Below, piece by piece: positions 10,401 to 20,709 of a stretch of DNA of 64,000 nt. The DNA comes from Sphingobacteriales bacterium (GTDB lineage: Bacteria; Bacteroidota; Bacteroidia; Chitinophagales; Chitinophagaceae), in contig JADJGB010000001.1 in NCBI GenBank assembly GCA_016708305.1, positions 248,001-312,000 of the forward strand, in the 5' to 3' direction. The notes under the pieces were generated by a model. The model was not told the DNA's origin. It ran no database searches and was given only the letters and a program-made list of their open reading frames with translations. Position 1 is the stretch's first letter. Each line of letters starts with the position of its first letter. Both the position numbers and the translations under genes were made by a program.

Positions 10401-13400
10401 AACCTATAATGTGGATGCGGTCATGAATGTACCTACGCCACTTTGTGTAAAAACCGACGCGCCATTTACCGCTACCTCCATATCTACCGGATTAACTTAT
10501 CATTGGAATTTTGGCGATGGGTTCACTTCCAATTTACAAAATGTAACCCATGCTTATCAAAATGCAGGCAATTATACTGTAACCCTTACGGTATCTAATG
10601 TGTATGGTTGTACGAAAGTTGATACAGTAAATGTAACAGTAAACCCTGCACCAACAGTCAGCATAGGCACCAATCAAAAAATATGTGTAGGAGATTCTGT
10701 TATTCTTACAGCATCGCCGAGCAGCTTTAGTACCTATCAATGGTTTATGAATGGCTCGGCGATTGCCGGTGCGACCAATGCAACTTACACCGCTAATACT
10801 CATGGTGAATACTGGGTTGTAGTGTCCAATGGGCCTGGCTGTATGGCCACATCCAATCATGTGCAGATCACCTATCATACCATGCCGATAGCAAAAATTA
10901 TGGGAAGTAAAATAGTTTGCTCTGGCAATATTCCATTCTCGTTGTATAACTATGCATATAATTTCAATTATCAATACCAATGGAGCATTACCGGTCCGGC
11001 TGCCGGAAATTTTTCACCACCAACTGGCTATTCTACTACTGTAGATATACCTTCAAAAACACCCGGTAATTATGAAGTAACCTTAATCGTTACCGATAAT
11101 ATTACAGGTTGCAAGGCTTATGATACCCTATGTGTAACCATTGCGCAAACACCCACACTTTCTGTAACAGCACCTACCGGCACTTTGTGCGAAGGCAATG
11201 TATATACTTTTACGGCAACTGCCAGTCCATCCGTAAGTCCGCAGGATTATGTGTACTCTTGGAGCAATGGATTTATTGGTAGTACCATGACTACCGGCAA
11301 ACCCGGAATGATAATGGTAACAGCTATTTCGCCAATGGGTTGTAGCGTGAGTCAGTTTGTAGGCGCCATAAAGCCAAGACCCGATGTAAGCCTGTTTCCT
11401 GTGGGTTGCGATTCGCTTTGTACTACCGATACCCTTTGGTTTCCTTTACCTAAACCCAATCCAATGGGATATACGGTGAACTGGTTTGATGATGATGGTA
11501 CTGCCATCACCAATGTAGGTACTGGCGAAAACCTGCCTTTATCCGGATTGCATCCCGGTATTCACCATTTCTTTGCTACTGTTTCCTTCCCCGGTGGATG
11601 TGCCGATACCACAGGTAAGTTTAATGTGTATGTGAAGGATTGTTCCCTGATACCGCCATGCGATAATTGCACCAATCTGTTAGACTCTGCAAAGGTAGCG
11701 CCAGTAAGCATTTCAGGCGCCAACAGTTCGGCTACTATTGTCAATTACAATCTTACTTTCACCATTCAAAAACCGGTGAAGGAAGTGAAGATTAGTTTGG
11801 CCGATTTAAAGTACAGTTGGAATGATCCCAATTGTAAAAACTGTAAAGTGCAGATTTTGGAAAGAGGTTGTTTGTTCCCCGATGCAAGCAACACCTCATT
11901 AGGCACTTTAGTTTGGAACGATTACACTTCCTCCGGTAGCACACCATCCGCCAATGGAAACTGTCCCGAAGAATTGGTTTGGAACAATGGCAGCCCATTG
12001 ATGCCGGGTACTTATACCATCCCAATACAATTATCCTTGCCAAAACCATTGAAGAAAGATTGTGTGTTGAAGTTGGATAAAATTTGTTTCCATCTTACAT
12101 TGATGGATACACTTTGCAAAACTTGTGATAAGATTATTTGCGCCTCTGGCAATATTCCAGATGTGGCAGATTGTAAATGCAATCTATCGGATACCTGGAC
12201 CAATCTTTATTTAGTGCCACAACAATCAGGCATACCCAACCCAAATAAGCAAATTTTGTGTAACACCGTATTGAGTGGCATTGTAGCCAATACCAATTAT
12301 GTGTTATCGGGCGTGTATTACTGCGATGGCAAATGCATCTCCTCCAAAAATGAAATTGTGGTGTATAACCAGCAAAACCAAATTATTTATACCAAGGTGG
12401 TTACTACCTTGAACGAAGTCATTTCCTTCCCGGCTCCGGGTGCTTATACCATCACGCTTACAGCCAATTGCGGCACTAAAAATGTGCCTGCACTTTTAAA
12501 GTAAACGTGGGTGATGGAGGAACCAATCCTCCAGGTGGTGGGGTTAATCCTCCGGGTGGTTATCCTCCGGGCGGCTATCCACCAGAACCTCCAATTTATG
12601 TTCCAATCCCTCCTGAATTGCCGGGCAAGATTGACTCTGTGATAAATGCTACTGTGCCAAAAGATTTTAATGGCGGCATTGTGGTAGCTAAAAACGATAC
12701 GGTATTGTTTGAAAAATATTACAGCTACAAGGATAAAGTAAACAGTCATACTGCTTTTGATATTGCCAGTATTACTAAAACTTTTACTTCCGCAGCTATA
12801 TTGAAACTGATAGAAGAAGGTCGGTTGAATTTAGAGGATGCCGTAATAAAATATCTTTCTAAATTCCCTTACCCCGATATTACGGTGAAGATGTTGCTCA
12901 GTCATCGAAGTGGGCTGGAAGATTATCTACAATTTATTGATGAAGCAGGTTGGGATAAATCCATCAACGTAACCAATAAAGATTTGCTGGATGTGATGGC
13001 CGATAATAAATCAAAAGTGCTGATACATAAACCCGGCACCGTGTATGATTATTCCAACACCAACTATGCTTTGTTGGCCATGATTGTTGAAAAAGTATCG
13101 GGCAGTAGTTATGCCGATTATATGGTCAATACTTTCTTCAAACCATTAAAAATGGAGGATAGTTATGTGGTGAACCTGAACAATTTTGCCAAAGCTACCA
13201 AGTCCTATTACCGCAATGGCAGCTCCTACAAGCTTCGGTATCTAGATTTGATTTATGGTGATAAATGTGTGTATAGCACGCCCCAGGATTTAAGAAAATG
13301 GGACAATGCTTTGCGCTCCGGGAAAGTGTTGAATAAGTCCACTTTGGATATAGCATTCAAAACCATTGGCAGCAGCATCAGCTTTAGCAGCACATACACC

Positions 13401-13619
13401 ATGGGTTGGAAAAAAGTAACCACCAGTAATGGCAAATCGGTTTTATACCATGATGGTTGGTGGGCTGGCAATAGGGCATTGCTGATCAGATTGCCGGATG
13501 AAAATGTGGTGATCGCCGTATTGAGCAATAATAATTATACAAGGATTAAGGATATTAAAAAACTATGTGATCTGTTTGGCGATTATCAACTGTCCACTAA
13601 AAAAGTTCCTAATTTTTAA
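7497..13619 (+). CDS. Giant secreted PKD-repeat protein with C-terminal beta-lactamase-like domain (two frameshifts)
   Basis: Three consecutive frames (7497-9788, 9721-12504, 12507-13619) read as one polypeptide of about 2,040 residues once an extra base near 9772-9775 is removed and one A is added at 12478-12482. Features in order: signal peptide (residues 1-20); Ig/PKD repeats with DFGDG-type cores near 161, 843 and 1001; a cysteine-rich domain around 1395-1560; a Pro/Gly-rich linker near 1671-1705; and a class-C beta-lactamase/PBP-like serine hydrolase. That domain has SITK near 1758, YSN near 1851 and HDG near 1985. The hydrolase frame has no signal peptide, no ribosome site and only a GTG start inside the linker, supporting the fusion. 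It is probably surface-exposed. If the frameshifts are real, it would be two or three separate products. Confidence 0.75.
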
Positions 13620-13652
13620 ACCTGAATACATGCATCCTGCAAAAACAAATCA

Positions 13653-15416
13653 ATGAAGTACAAACTCCTCTTCCTGTCTATTTTTGTTTGGAGCATTACG
13701 GCCAATGCCCAAACAGAAAAGCCCAAAATGATAGTTTCGGGCAATGTGGGCATGTCTTATGATTATTACGGATTGACCACCAAACCCAATAGCCCCAGCT
13801 TCTACAATGCCCGCCGGCCTTGGCATGTGGTGCGGTTCAATTTCAATCCAACTTTCACGTATGGAAAATTTAAGTTGCCCATCAACATCAATGTAAGCCC
13901 GATGAACTATAATTTCAACGGCATTGGTGGTTACTGGCCATCCAATATTCCTCGACCCAAACAAACCCTGGGGCAATGGCTTACTAACCCTATTAATAAC
14001 ATCGGTTTAAACCCCAGTTACAAATGGGCCGAGCTGCAGTTGGGAACACAGTACTTGCAATACAGCCCTTTAAGCACCGGCGATTTGGGCATATTTGGAG
14101 CAGGGTTTAAGTTAAGTCCGGGCAGGTTCAGGTTAAAGTTTTTTCATGGCATCAGCCAGCGAAAACAGGATGCTATTTATACTCCCTTGCCCGGTGTGTT
14201 AGGTATTTACAGACGCAGGCAAACGATGGCACAAATTGGGTTTGAGAAGGAAGGAGTTTATTTTGCAGGCTTCAATATTGTAAAAAGTAAGGATATTGAA
14301 AACAGTATTCCGCCCATTGCGGCCATCAACAAACCGCCACATCCCGATCCGCAGGAAGCTACGGTGGCTACATTTTTGCTCAATGTAAAAGGTAAAGCCG
14401 GATGGTATTTTAATACCGAATTGGGAAACCGTTATCATTCAAGAGATATCAATAATACAACGGCACCCTACATCAACAATGGAAGTTTTAAAGGGTTGGT
14501 AGGATTGCTGAAACCCCGAATTAGCACGGCAGAAGGATTTGCTTCGCAGATGGCTATCGGCAAAAAATCAAAGCAATTTGATATTGGATTGAACGGAAGG
14601 TTTTTCAGCAAAGGGTATTACACAGCAGGCTATCCTTATTTGCAAAACGACAGATTGGAATATACGGTTAGCACCCGCATCAGTTCAAAAGACAATAAGT
14701 ATTTGTTTAATGGCGATATTGGCCGACGCATTTCTAACTGGAGTGGTGCCCGCAACAAACAAATTATTGCCAATGCCAATGTGTTTGCGCAGTTCACCGA
14801 TCAGTTTTCATTAAATGCCAACTACAATAATTTTGGATTTCAGGCACCTGCTGTAGGTTCTTTTTTGGGCTTGAAAAATGTGGCCAACGATTTAAGCATC
14901 AACCCCAGCTATTCTTGGAGCAATTCAAAAATGAGCAATATGCTTAGTGCCACTTATTCCTGGAGCAAATATGAAGAAACGGTTTTGCCCAATCCGCCTA
15001 CAAAAAACAATACTCAAAGTGCAATGCTGATGTATGTGCCGGTTTTCTTCAACAAAAACTGGTCGCCCGATTTTAGTGCGCTTTGGTTTCAAAACGTAGT
15101 GAATCCTGGGAATATCAAACTCCGGCTTTATACCGGAACAGCAGGTGTAAATATTCCGGTGAAAAAACCTAAGATGAGTTTGAACGGACAGTTGCAATAT
15201 ACCAATACAAAATTGCAGGCATTTACACCTAACAACAATTGGTTGGCTACTGCCGGTTTCAAATGGCCATTAACCAACAAAATGACCTGGAATTTTAGCG
15301 GCACACTCAACTTCCTGAAGTACGGAAACGAACTGGTGCCTCCTCCTTCATTGTTAGGTGCTAATTATTTGGAAAGCCATCTAAGAACCTCCATTCAATA
15401 TCGATTAGGAAAATAA
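13653..15416 (+). CDS. Putative outer-membrane beta-barrel protein
   Basis: A 587-residue protein with a signal peptide ending near ANAQ (residues about 1-20). It has alternating aromatic/polar strands throughout, asparagine-rich turns, and a terminal strand ending in an aromatic-rich segment (SIQYRLGK). These suggest a large outer-membrane barrel. No plug, TonB box or PorP/SprF signature is recognised. It begins 33 bases after the giant PKD protein and precedes another secreted protein and an OmpA-like protein. A role in exporting or anchoring the PKD protein is an inference from position only. Confidence 0.65.
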   Translation: MKYKLLFLSIFVWSITANAQTEKPKMIVSGNVGMSYDYYGLTTKPNSPSFYNARRPWHVVRFNFNPTFTYGKFKLPININVSPMNYNFNGIGGYWPSNIPRPKQTLGQWLTNPINNIGLNPSYKWAELQLGTQYLQYSPLSTGDLGIFGAGFKLSPGRFRLKFFHGISQRKQDAIYTPLPGVLGIYRRRQTMAQIGFEKEGVYFAGFNIVKSKDIENSIPPIAAINKPPHPDPQEATVATFLLNVKGKAGWYFNTELGNRYHSRDINNTTAPYINNGSFKGLVGLLKPRISTAEGFASQMAIGKKSKQFDIGLNGRFFSKGYYTAGYPYLQNDRLEYTVSTRISSKDNKYLFNGDIGRRISNWSGARNKQIIANANVFAQFTDQFSLNANYNNFGFQAPAVGSFLGLKNVANDLSINPSYSWSNSKMSNMLSATYSWSKYEETVLPNPPTKNNTQSAMLMYVPVFFNKNWSPDFSALWFQNVVNPGNIKLRLYTGTAGVNIPVKKPKMSLNGQLQYTNTKLQAFTPNNNWLATAGFKWPLTNKMTWNFSGTLNFLKYGNELVPPPSLLGANYLESHLRTSIQYRLGK

Positions 15417-15449
15417 ATGATTCGATTAGTAGGATAAAAAAATTAAGAA

Positions 15450-16391
15450 ATGAACTACACAATATATCATCGCAAAAAAATAATAAGGGCAATGCTGCTA
15501 TTGGTTTGGTGTTGTGCAACCGCATTGGTAGTACAGGCGCAACTAAGGGTGAATCTTGCCATCAATTCCAGACCATCAGCTTATTTGGCCGAATGGCATC
15601 GTCCTGTAAATGGCACTGTGGTAATAACATCATTGGGGATGGGTGCCATGGACAGACCAGTTCGTTTTGAAACTGAAATTTTAAATAGCGATGGGCAAAT
15701 GGTGTATCAACTTCCGTTTAAACAAAGTCTGCCTATTTCTTATTCAGGCAATGCAGGGGCTTTGCCACTTAGTGAAATTTTGCAATTGAAAAACGGCAAT
15801 TTTTCTTCGCCACAAATGGCCAACAGTTTTTCCGAAGGAGGTAAATTAGCCGCAGGCCAATACAGCATCCGACTGAGATTGTGGGATGGCATGGAGGACC
15901 AACCCCGAACAGAATGGACAGCATCCAAGCCATTTTTTATAAGCAGCTTTCAGTTGCCCCAATTGATGCAGCCTGCAGATGGCAAGGAGCTGGAAGCTAG
16001 GCAGGCCAATAGTTTCATCATATTCAGATGGACTCCGTTAACGCCCACCATGCAAGGCGCATTGGCTACATACCGCATTCAAATTTGGCAGGTATTACCC
16101 GATCAAACACCGATGCAATCCCTACGCAGCACGCCACCCATTGAGGATAGATTGATAAAGGGAACGACCCAGTTTACCTGGCAGCCCAGGTTGAACATGG
16201 TAGTGCCTGAACCGGCAGCTACCAATCAATTTGTCTGGACGATTCAAACATTAGATGAAAAAGGTATGCCGGTAGAAACTACCGATGCAGCTATGCAGGG
16301 AATCAGTCAGCCTTATACTTTTTCATTGGCCAATCCCCAAAAAATGATTACCAACACCGTTACCAACATGCAAAAAAACAAACATGACTAA
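15450..16391 (+). CDS. Secreted FN3-like/TANFOR-like protein
   Basis: A 313-residue exported protein with an N-terminal hydrophobic signal ending near VVQAQ. Residues about 35-135 (AYLAEWHRPVNGTVVI, PLSEILQL) resemble the beta-sandwich called TANFOR in Bacteroidota; this is from memory and weak. Residues about 175-300 form an FN3-like segment (FRWTPL, YRIQIWQV, IKGTTQF, FVWTIQTLDE) that parallels the one in the 6189-7490 protein. Its 3' end overlaps the OmpA-like gene by eight bases, so the two are translationally coupled. No catalytic motif is visible. Confidence 0.7.
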   Translation: MNYTIYHRKKIIRAMLLLVWCCATALVVQAQLRVNLAINSRPSAYLAEWHRPVNGTVVITSLGMGAMDRPVRFETEILNSDGQMVYQLPFKQSLPISYSGNAGALPLSEILQLKNGNFSSPQMANSFSEGGKLAAGQYSIRLRLWDGMEDQPRTEWTASKPFFISSFQLPQLMQPADGKELEARQANSFIIFRWTPLTPTMQGALATYRIQIWQVLPDQTPMQSLRSTPPIEDRLIKGTTQFTWQPRLNMVVPEPAATNQFVWTIQTLDEKGMPVETTDAAMQGISQPYTFSLANPQKMITNTVTNMQKNKHD

Positions 16392-17904
16392 GAAAATTAT
16401 ACTGTTGCTGTTGTTGATGACAAACCTTTCGGTTTGGGCACAAAAGAAAATGCCATCGGTTACCTTGCATTATTCTTTTACCGATTTTAAAACGGCCATG
16501 AACATAAAGGCCTCCAATTTCGGCAAAGTGATTAAGAACGGCCAGTGGAGCAATTTTCCTATGATGGATGCCGGATATGGTTTAAGTTACTGGCAGGGGC
16601 TACATAAAAATATTGACATCAATGTCGGTATCAATTACACTAAAAGTATTTACACATTTCCTACAGGAACTTATACCGCCACTCAAAAGTTGTTCACTTT
16701 TGAAGCCAATGGCATCTTCAAAATTTTGGCAGAAAACAAAGCTGCGGTAACGCCCTATATTTCGGCTGGAGTCGGATTGTACAGCAATGCCGGAAAAACC
16801 GGATTTTATGCCCCATTGGGTTTGGGTGTGCATGCCAATTTATGGGACGAAGCCTTTGTATTTTCCGGCGCACAATACCGATTGTCATTTACCAAAAGCA
16901 ACAATAGTGCCTTGTTTTATCAGGTTGGTGTAGGCACACATTTGTTTAGAAGAAAAGAAAAACCATTGCCACCAGCTCCGCCACCGCCTGTGGTGGAAGT
17001 GGTGAAACCTATTACAAAAGATGTGGCTATTTGGGTGAAAGATGAAGCCACTAATTTACCATTACCGGATGCGGCAGTAACCATCCAGTCGGCAAATGGA
17101 AAAGTATTTTCTGGCAAATCGGACGAAGATGGAAAGTTAGTATTGACCAATGTTTCAAAGGATGAATATACCGTGGAAGGCAAGCTCAATGGCATCATTT
17201 CAGAAAGTAAGAAGATAGAACCTGCTATGTTTGATGCAGCAGGCTATGCCATTAATCTTATTCTGTTGAACAATGATCCACGCTTTACTTTGTCGGGCAA
17301 GGCAGTGGACAAAAAAGGGGGCAATCCTGTGGCCGATGTGGAAGTTTCTGTAAACAACAATACCAAAGTCGGTTTGCAAAATATAAACACAAATGCCGAT
17401 GGACTGTTCAAGGGACAATTAGATGCCGCTTCAGATTTTTCTGTTTCTGGTAAGAAGTCTGGCTACTTCAGCAATATAGAACAGGTGAGTACAAAAGGAC
17501 TTAATAGGAGTACCACTTTGTATGTGAAATTAGAATTGGAAATTCAGGAAGCCAAAGCCGGACAAAAATTTGTGCTGAACAATATTTTCTTTGAAACCAA
17601 TAAGGCCACATTGAACACAGTAGCTTCTACCGATTTAGATCGATTGGTAAAATACTTGCAGGACAACCCGTCTGCCAGGGTAGAAATTCAGGGGCATACG
17701 GATAGCCGAGGTTCGGTATCATTGAACAATCGATTGAGTAAAAACCGTGCAGTCAGTGTGATGAATTATTTGATTGAAAAAGGCATTGCCGCAAATCGTT
17801 TAGTGGCTAATGGCTATGGCAGCAGCCAACCTGCCGATACCAATAGCACACCTGAAGGCAGAGCCAATAACAGAAGGGTGGAAGTGAAGATTTTGGGAGA
17901 ATGA
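16384..17904 (+). CDS. OmpA-family protein with barrel and carboxypeptidase-regulatory-like repeats
   Basis: A 506-residue outer-membrane protein. It has a signal peptide (about 1-19), an eight-strand-type barrel region (about 25-185), a Pro-rich hinge (PPAPPPPVVEVV) and two carboxypeptidase-regulatory/CNA-like beta domains (about 215-300 and 305-385). The C-terminal OmpA peptidoglycan-binding domain contains NNIFFETNKATL, EIQGHTDSRGS, NRLSKNRA and NNRRVEV. The OmpA domain anchors to peptidoglycan. Last of the cluster beginning at 6189, it overlaps the previous gene by eight bases. PKD protein, barrel and OmpA neighbours are common in Bacteroidota surface-protein loci. Confidence 0.9.
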   Translation: MTKKIILLLLLMTNLSVWAQKKMPSVTLHYSFTDFKTAMNIKASNFGKVIKNGQWSNFPMMDAGYGLSYWQGLHKNIDINVGINYTKSIYTFPTGTYTATQKLFTFEANGIFKILAENKAAVTPYISAGVGLYSNAGKTGFYAPLGLGVHANLWDEAFVFSGAQYRLSFTKSNNSALFYQVGVGTHLFRRKEKPLPPAPPPPVVEVVKPITKDVAIWVKDEATNLPLPDAAVTIQSANGKVFSGKSDEDGKLVLTNVSKDEYTVEGKLNGIISESKKIEPAMFDAAGYAINLILLNNDPRFTLSGKAVDKKGGNPVADVEVSVNNNTKVGLQNINTNADGLFKGQLDAASDFSVSGKKSGYFSNIEQVSTKGLNRSTTLYVKLELEIQEAKAGQKFVLNNIFFETNKATLNTVASTDLDRLVKYLQDNPSARVEIQGHTDSRGSVSLNNRLSKNRAVSVMNYLIEKGIAANRLVANGYGSSQPADTNSTPEGRANNRRVEVKILGE

Positions 17905-17987
17905 TTTTTACATTCTATCATTAATATACGGGGAAGCCGAAAACCGAAAAGAGTAGGCAAATATTTTTAAATTCTAAATTGTTTTTT

Positions 17988-18593
17988 ATGAAAAAGTTAA
18001 TTCCTCCTTGGGTTCGTTCAGCCATGATCGTTACTGTTGTTGCCATAATTTGTATGGGATGCCCAAACCCACCACCACCATTCTGTAGTACTACCGGAAC
18101 CAATTTTCAAAACCTTTACAGCACCACTCTCTCTTCAAATACGAATTACGCGAATAAGGTTACGATGGATTTGCTGACACATGAATATACCTTTACTGTA
18201 AGCACAACAAAGTATCTTTGCAAAATTGGATATCAGGGGAATGCGTATATGCAGGCAAATAGTTTGCCCTACACCATGGAAGTCTATAATAATACTACCA
18301 GCACAATGGTGTTCTCAGGTTCAAATATTTTTAACTCTCTTGCTATCAGCTATATGAACGCATCAGGATCATTAGTTCCGGGCAATTCTTATACCGTTCG
18401 TAGAACTATCCCTCCTGCCGGTTATGGTCCAAATATTGGCAATACTATCGGTCGGGTTTGTGTATTTAGTCCCGGACCTGTACCTTATCCTGTAAGTTTC
18501 GGCGTTTTGACAATATCCGCATCAAAGTTTTATGGGATGGGTGGTCCCATAAATAATTTCGGAATCCCTTATATAGATTTGGTTTTTTGGTAA
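17988..18593 (+). CDS. Putative lipoprotein
   Basis: A 201-residue protein whose N-terminus has a hydrophobic segment ending in a plausible lipobox, ICMGC, with cysteine near residue 24 followed by Pro-rich sequence. The rest is a Ser/Thr/Asn-rich beta domain that I do not recognise. The ATG at 17988 is chosen over an in-frame TTG at 17979. It lies 83 bases downstream of the OmpA gene and may belong to the same locus. Function unknown. Confidence 0.65.
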   Translation: MKKLIPPWVRSAMIVTVVAIICMGCPNPPPPFCSTTGTNFQNLYSTTLSSNTNYANKVTMDLLTHEYTFTVSTTKYLCKIGYQGNAYMQANSLPYTMEVYNNTTSTMVFSGSNIFNSLAISYMNASGSLVPGNSYTVRRTIPPAGYGPNIGNTIGRVCVFSPGPVPYPVSFGVLTISASKFYGMGGPINNFGIPYIDLVFW

Positions 18594-19118
18594 AAAGTAT
18601 AACTGTGAGTAATTTCTATTATAGCCTGTTTTAAAAGCAAAGCCGTTGTTTGTAATAATTAAATAAATATTGTTGAATCATTAGAGTTTAAAACAAAAAA
18701 TTACCTCAGCTTATACCAACGGCTCGGAACAATGTTTATACCAACGGCTTTTGCTAAGATTATAGTCAATATAGAGATGGTGATTGAATAGGGGCATCTT
18801 TCGGGAATTCAGAGTCCGCTCTCTTTGAATGAAACAGCATTAGAAATAAGAGCTTGCCATATTTTATTTTTAGTACCGTAAGATATCAACATTGCCGACT
18901 TTATTAGACATAAATATTTTAAAAACCACGAATAGTGGTTTTTTCATTAGTCTGGGGAAATAGTGATTTTATTGGTTTTCAAAAATTTTCCCCGAGACTG
19001 CTCTGCCTTACTTTGCCCTTCAGCAGACATTTGTCGATTTACTCCTTCTTTCTCTCCTTACCATTTATTACCATAAGTCAATCTCCACACACCAGGCATT
19101 TCCGATCTTTGCAGTACT
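18594..19118. other. Non-coding gap with short repeats
   Basis: I see no convincing gene in these 525 bases. They contain two identical 14-base direct repeats (TTATACCAACGGCT) at 18711-18724 and 18736-18749. An imperfect inverted partner (AAAGCCGTTG) lies near 18640-18652. A 64-codon open frame at 18935-19129 has no coding character and overlaps the next gene. Nothing else is supported. Confidence 0.5.
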
Positions 19119-19610
19119 ATGTTGGATAATTATACTGTGCCGCCACTTACCCGAATCGGACATATTCACCTGAGAGTCCCGGATTTGCAGCGATCTATTG
19201 GTTTCTACAAAGATATTCTGGGGTTTGAAGTTACTATGATGTATGGCACACAGGCAGCATTTCTGTCGGCAGGCGGCTACCATCACCATATCGGTCTCAA
19301 TACCTGGCACAGTAGGGGTCAGGCTCCGGTGCCAATGAACAGTATCGGGTTGTATTACGCTGCTATTTTGTATCCCACAAGAAACGACCTGGCAAATATT
19401 TTCAAAAGACCGGTAGAAGTGAATTACCCCATCGAAGGTGCTTCGGATCATGGTGTATCGGAAGCTATTTACCTGAGCGATCCTGACGGAAACGGTTTGG
19501 AGCTTTATTGGGACAGGCCAAAGGAAGAATGGCCGCTCGACAGTAATGGCCGGCTTACTATGTTTACAAATGACTTAGACCTGCACGGACTACTGGCTTT
19601 GGCCGATTAA
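19119..19610 (+). CDS. VOC-family (glyoxalase/dioxygenase-like) protein
   Basis: A 163-residue vicinal-oxygen-chelate protein resembling the catechol-2,3-dioxygenase (CatE) type. IGHIHLRVPDLQRSIGFYKDILGF is the first beta-alpha-beta-beta-beta unit with the first metal-ligand histidine. YHHHIGLNTW and DHGVSEAIYLSDPDGNGLELYWDRP provide the remaining His and Glu ligand positions. Substrate unknown; ring-cleavage, glyoxalase or resistance functions are all possible. It is followed in the same direction by a flavin-dependent oxidoreductase and a pirin, suggesting a small detoxification or redox group. Confidence 0.88.
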   Translation: MLDNYTVPPLTRIGHIHLRVPDLQRSIGFYKDILGFEVTMMYGTQAAFLSAGGYHHHIGLNTWHSRGQAPVPMNSIGLYYAAILYPTRNDLANIFKRPVEVNYPIEGASDHGVSEAIYLSDPDGNGLELYWDRPKEEWPLDSNGRLTMFTNDLDLHGLLALAD

Positions 19611-19649
19611 TGATAAAACGTTTAAAAATCACTGAATAAAAATATTAGT

Positions 19650-20696
19650 ATGAAAAAATTGGAGTTTGGAATGATGTCTTTTGCCGATGTACTGCCCGAG
19701 ACCGGTGAAAAGGGCATTCATTCGGAGCAGAGAATTAAAGACCTGTTAGAAGAAATCAAACTGGCAGATGAGTTGGGGATTGACATGTTTGGCGTGGGAG
19801 AGCATCACCGGCCCGATTATGCAGTATCATCGCCTGCTACTGTGCTGGCGGCGGCAGCAGCCATTACCAAAAACATTAAACTCTCAAGTGCGGTGTCGGT
19901 ATTGAGTTCAGATGATCCTGTGCGGGTGTATCAGCAGTTTGCAACCATTGACCTTATTTCGGGCGGCAGGGCAGAAATTATGGCGGGTCGAGGCTCTTTT
20001 ATCGAGTCGTTTCCGTTGTTTGGCTACAGCCTTCAAGATTATGAAGAGTTGTTTGAAGAAAAATTAGACCTGTTATTTAAAATCAATCAGCAAACAATAG
20101 TTACATGGGAAGGAAAGCTGAGAGCGCCGATTCATAATTTAGGCGTGTATCCCAGATCCGTGAATGGAAGCATCCCCATCTGGCTGGCGGCTGGCGGTAC
20201 GCCCACCTCCGCAATAAGAGCGGCAAAGTTGGGACTGCCACTTATCCTGGCGATTATTGGCGGAGTGCCCGAACAGTTCACCCGTTTTATCGGCTTGTAT
20301 AAAAACACGGCTCTGGAGATGGGCAAAAAACCGGAAGAAATATAAGTGGGTATTAACAATCATGTTTTTATAGGAGAAGACAGCGAAAAAATCGCAGAGC
20401 AGTTCTTTCCCTATTACAAACAAATCATGGACAGGGTAGGGAGCAGCCGGGGTTGGCCTCCTATGTCGAAACAGCAGTATGATATCATGCGCAGCCCCGG
20501 AGGCTCACTGATGGTAGGCAGTGTGGAGGAAGTAATAGAAAAAATCGTGCATGAATATAATCTCTTTGGTTTCACCAGATTTGTTGCTCATGCCAGCTTA
20601 GGCTTTGTGCCTCACGAGCTTACCATGAAATCAATAGAATTATTCGCAACCAAAGTAGTGCCCGAGGTCAGAAAAAGAATTATGGAATTGGGTTAA
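19650..20696 (+). CDS. LLM-class flavin-dependent oxidoreductase with an in-frame stop
   Basis: Luciferase-like monooxygenase family. The N-terminus (FGMMSFADVLPETGEKG), GVGEHHRPDYAVSSPATVLAAAAA, SGGRAEIMAGRGSF and IPIWLAAGGTP are typical. A TAA at 20343-20345 interrupts the frame after GKKPEEI; the next codon continues in the same frame with VGINNHVF and a normal LLM C-terminus up to 20696. One substitution (TAA to AAA) would restore a protein of about 348 residues. The downstream part has no good start of its own. This may be a sequencing error or a real nonsense mutation. Confidence 0.82.
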
Positions 20697-20709
20697 AAAA
20701 GAAATTATT

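Noticed and set aside
18637..18755. An inverted repeat around AAAGCCGTTG/CAACGGCTTT as an attC site
   Set aside because: It lacks a second boundary and a cassette start complementary to its arm; no gene lies between plausible boundaries.
18935..19129. A 64-codon plus-strand frame
   Set aside because: It overlaps the VOC gene, has no family similarity and a low-complexity composition; judged random.
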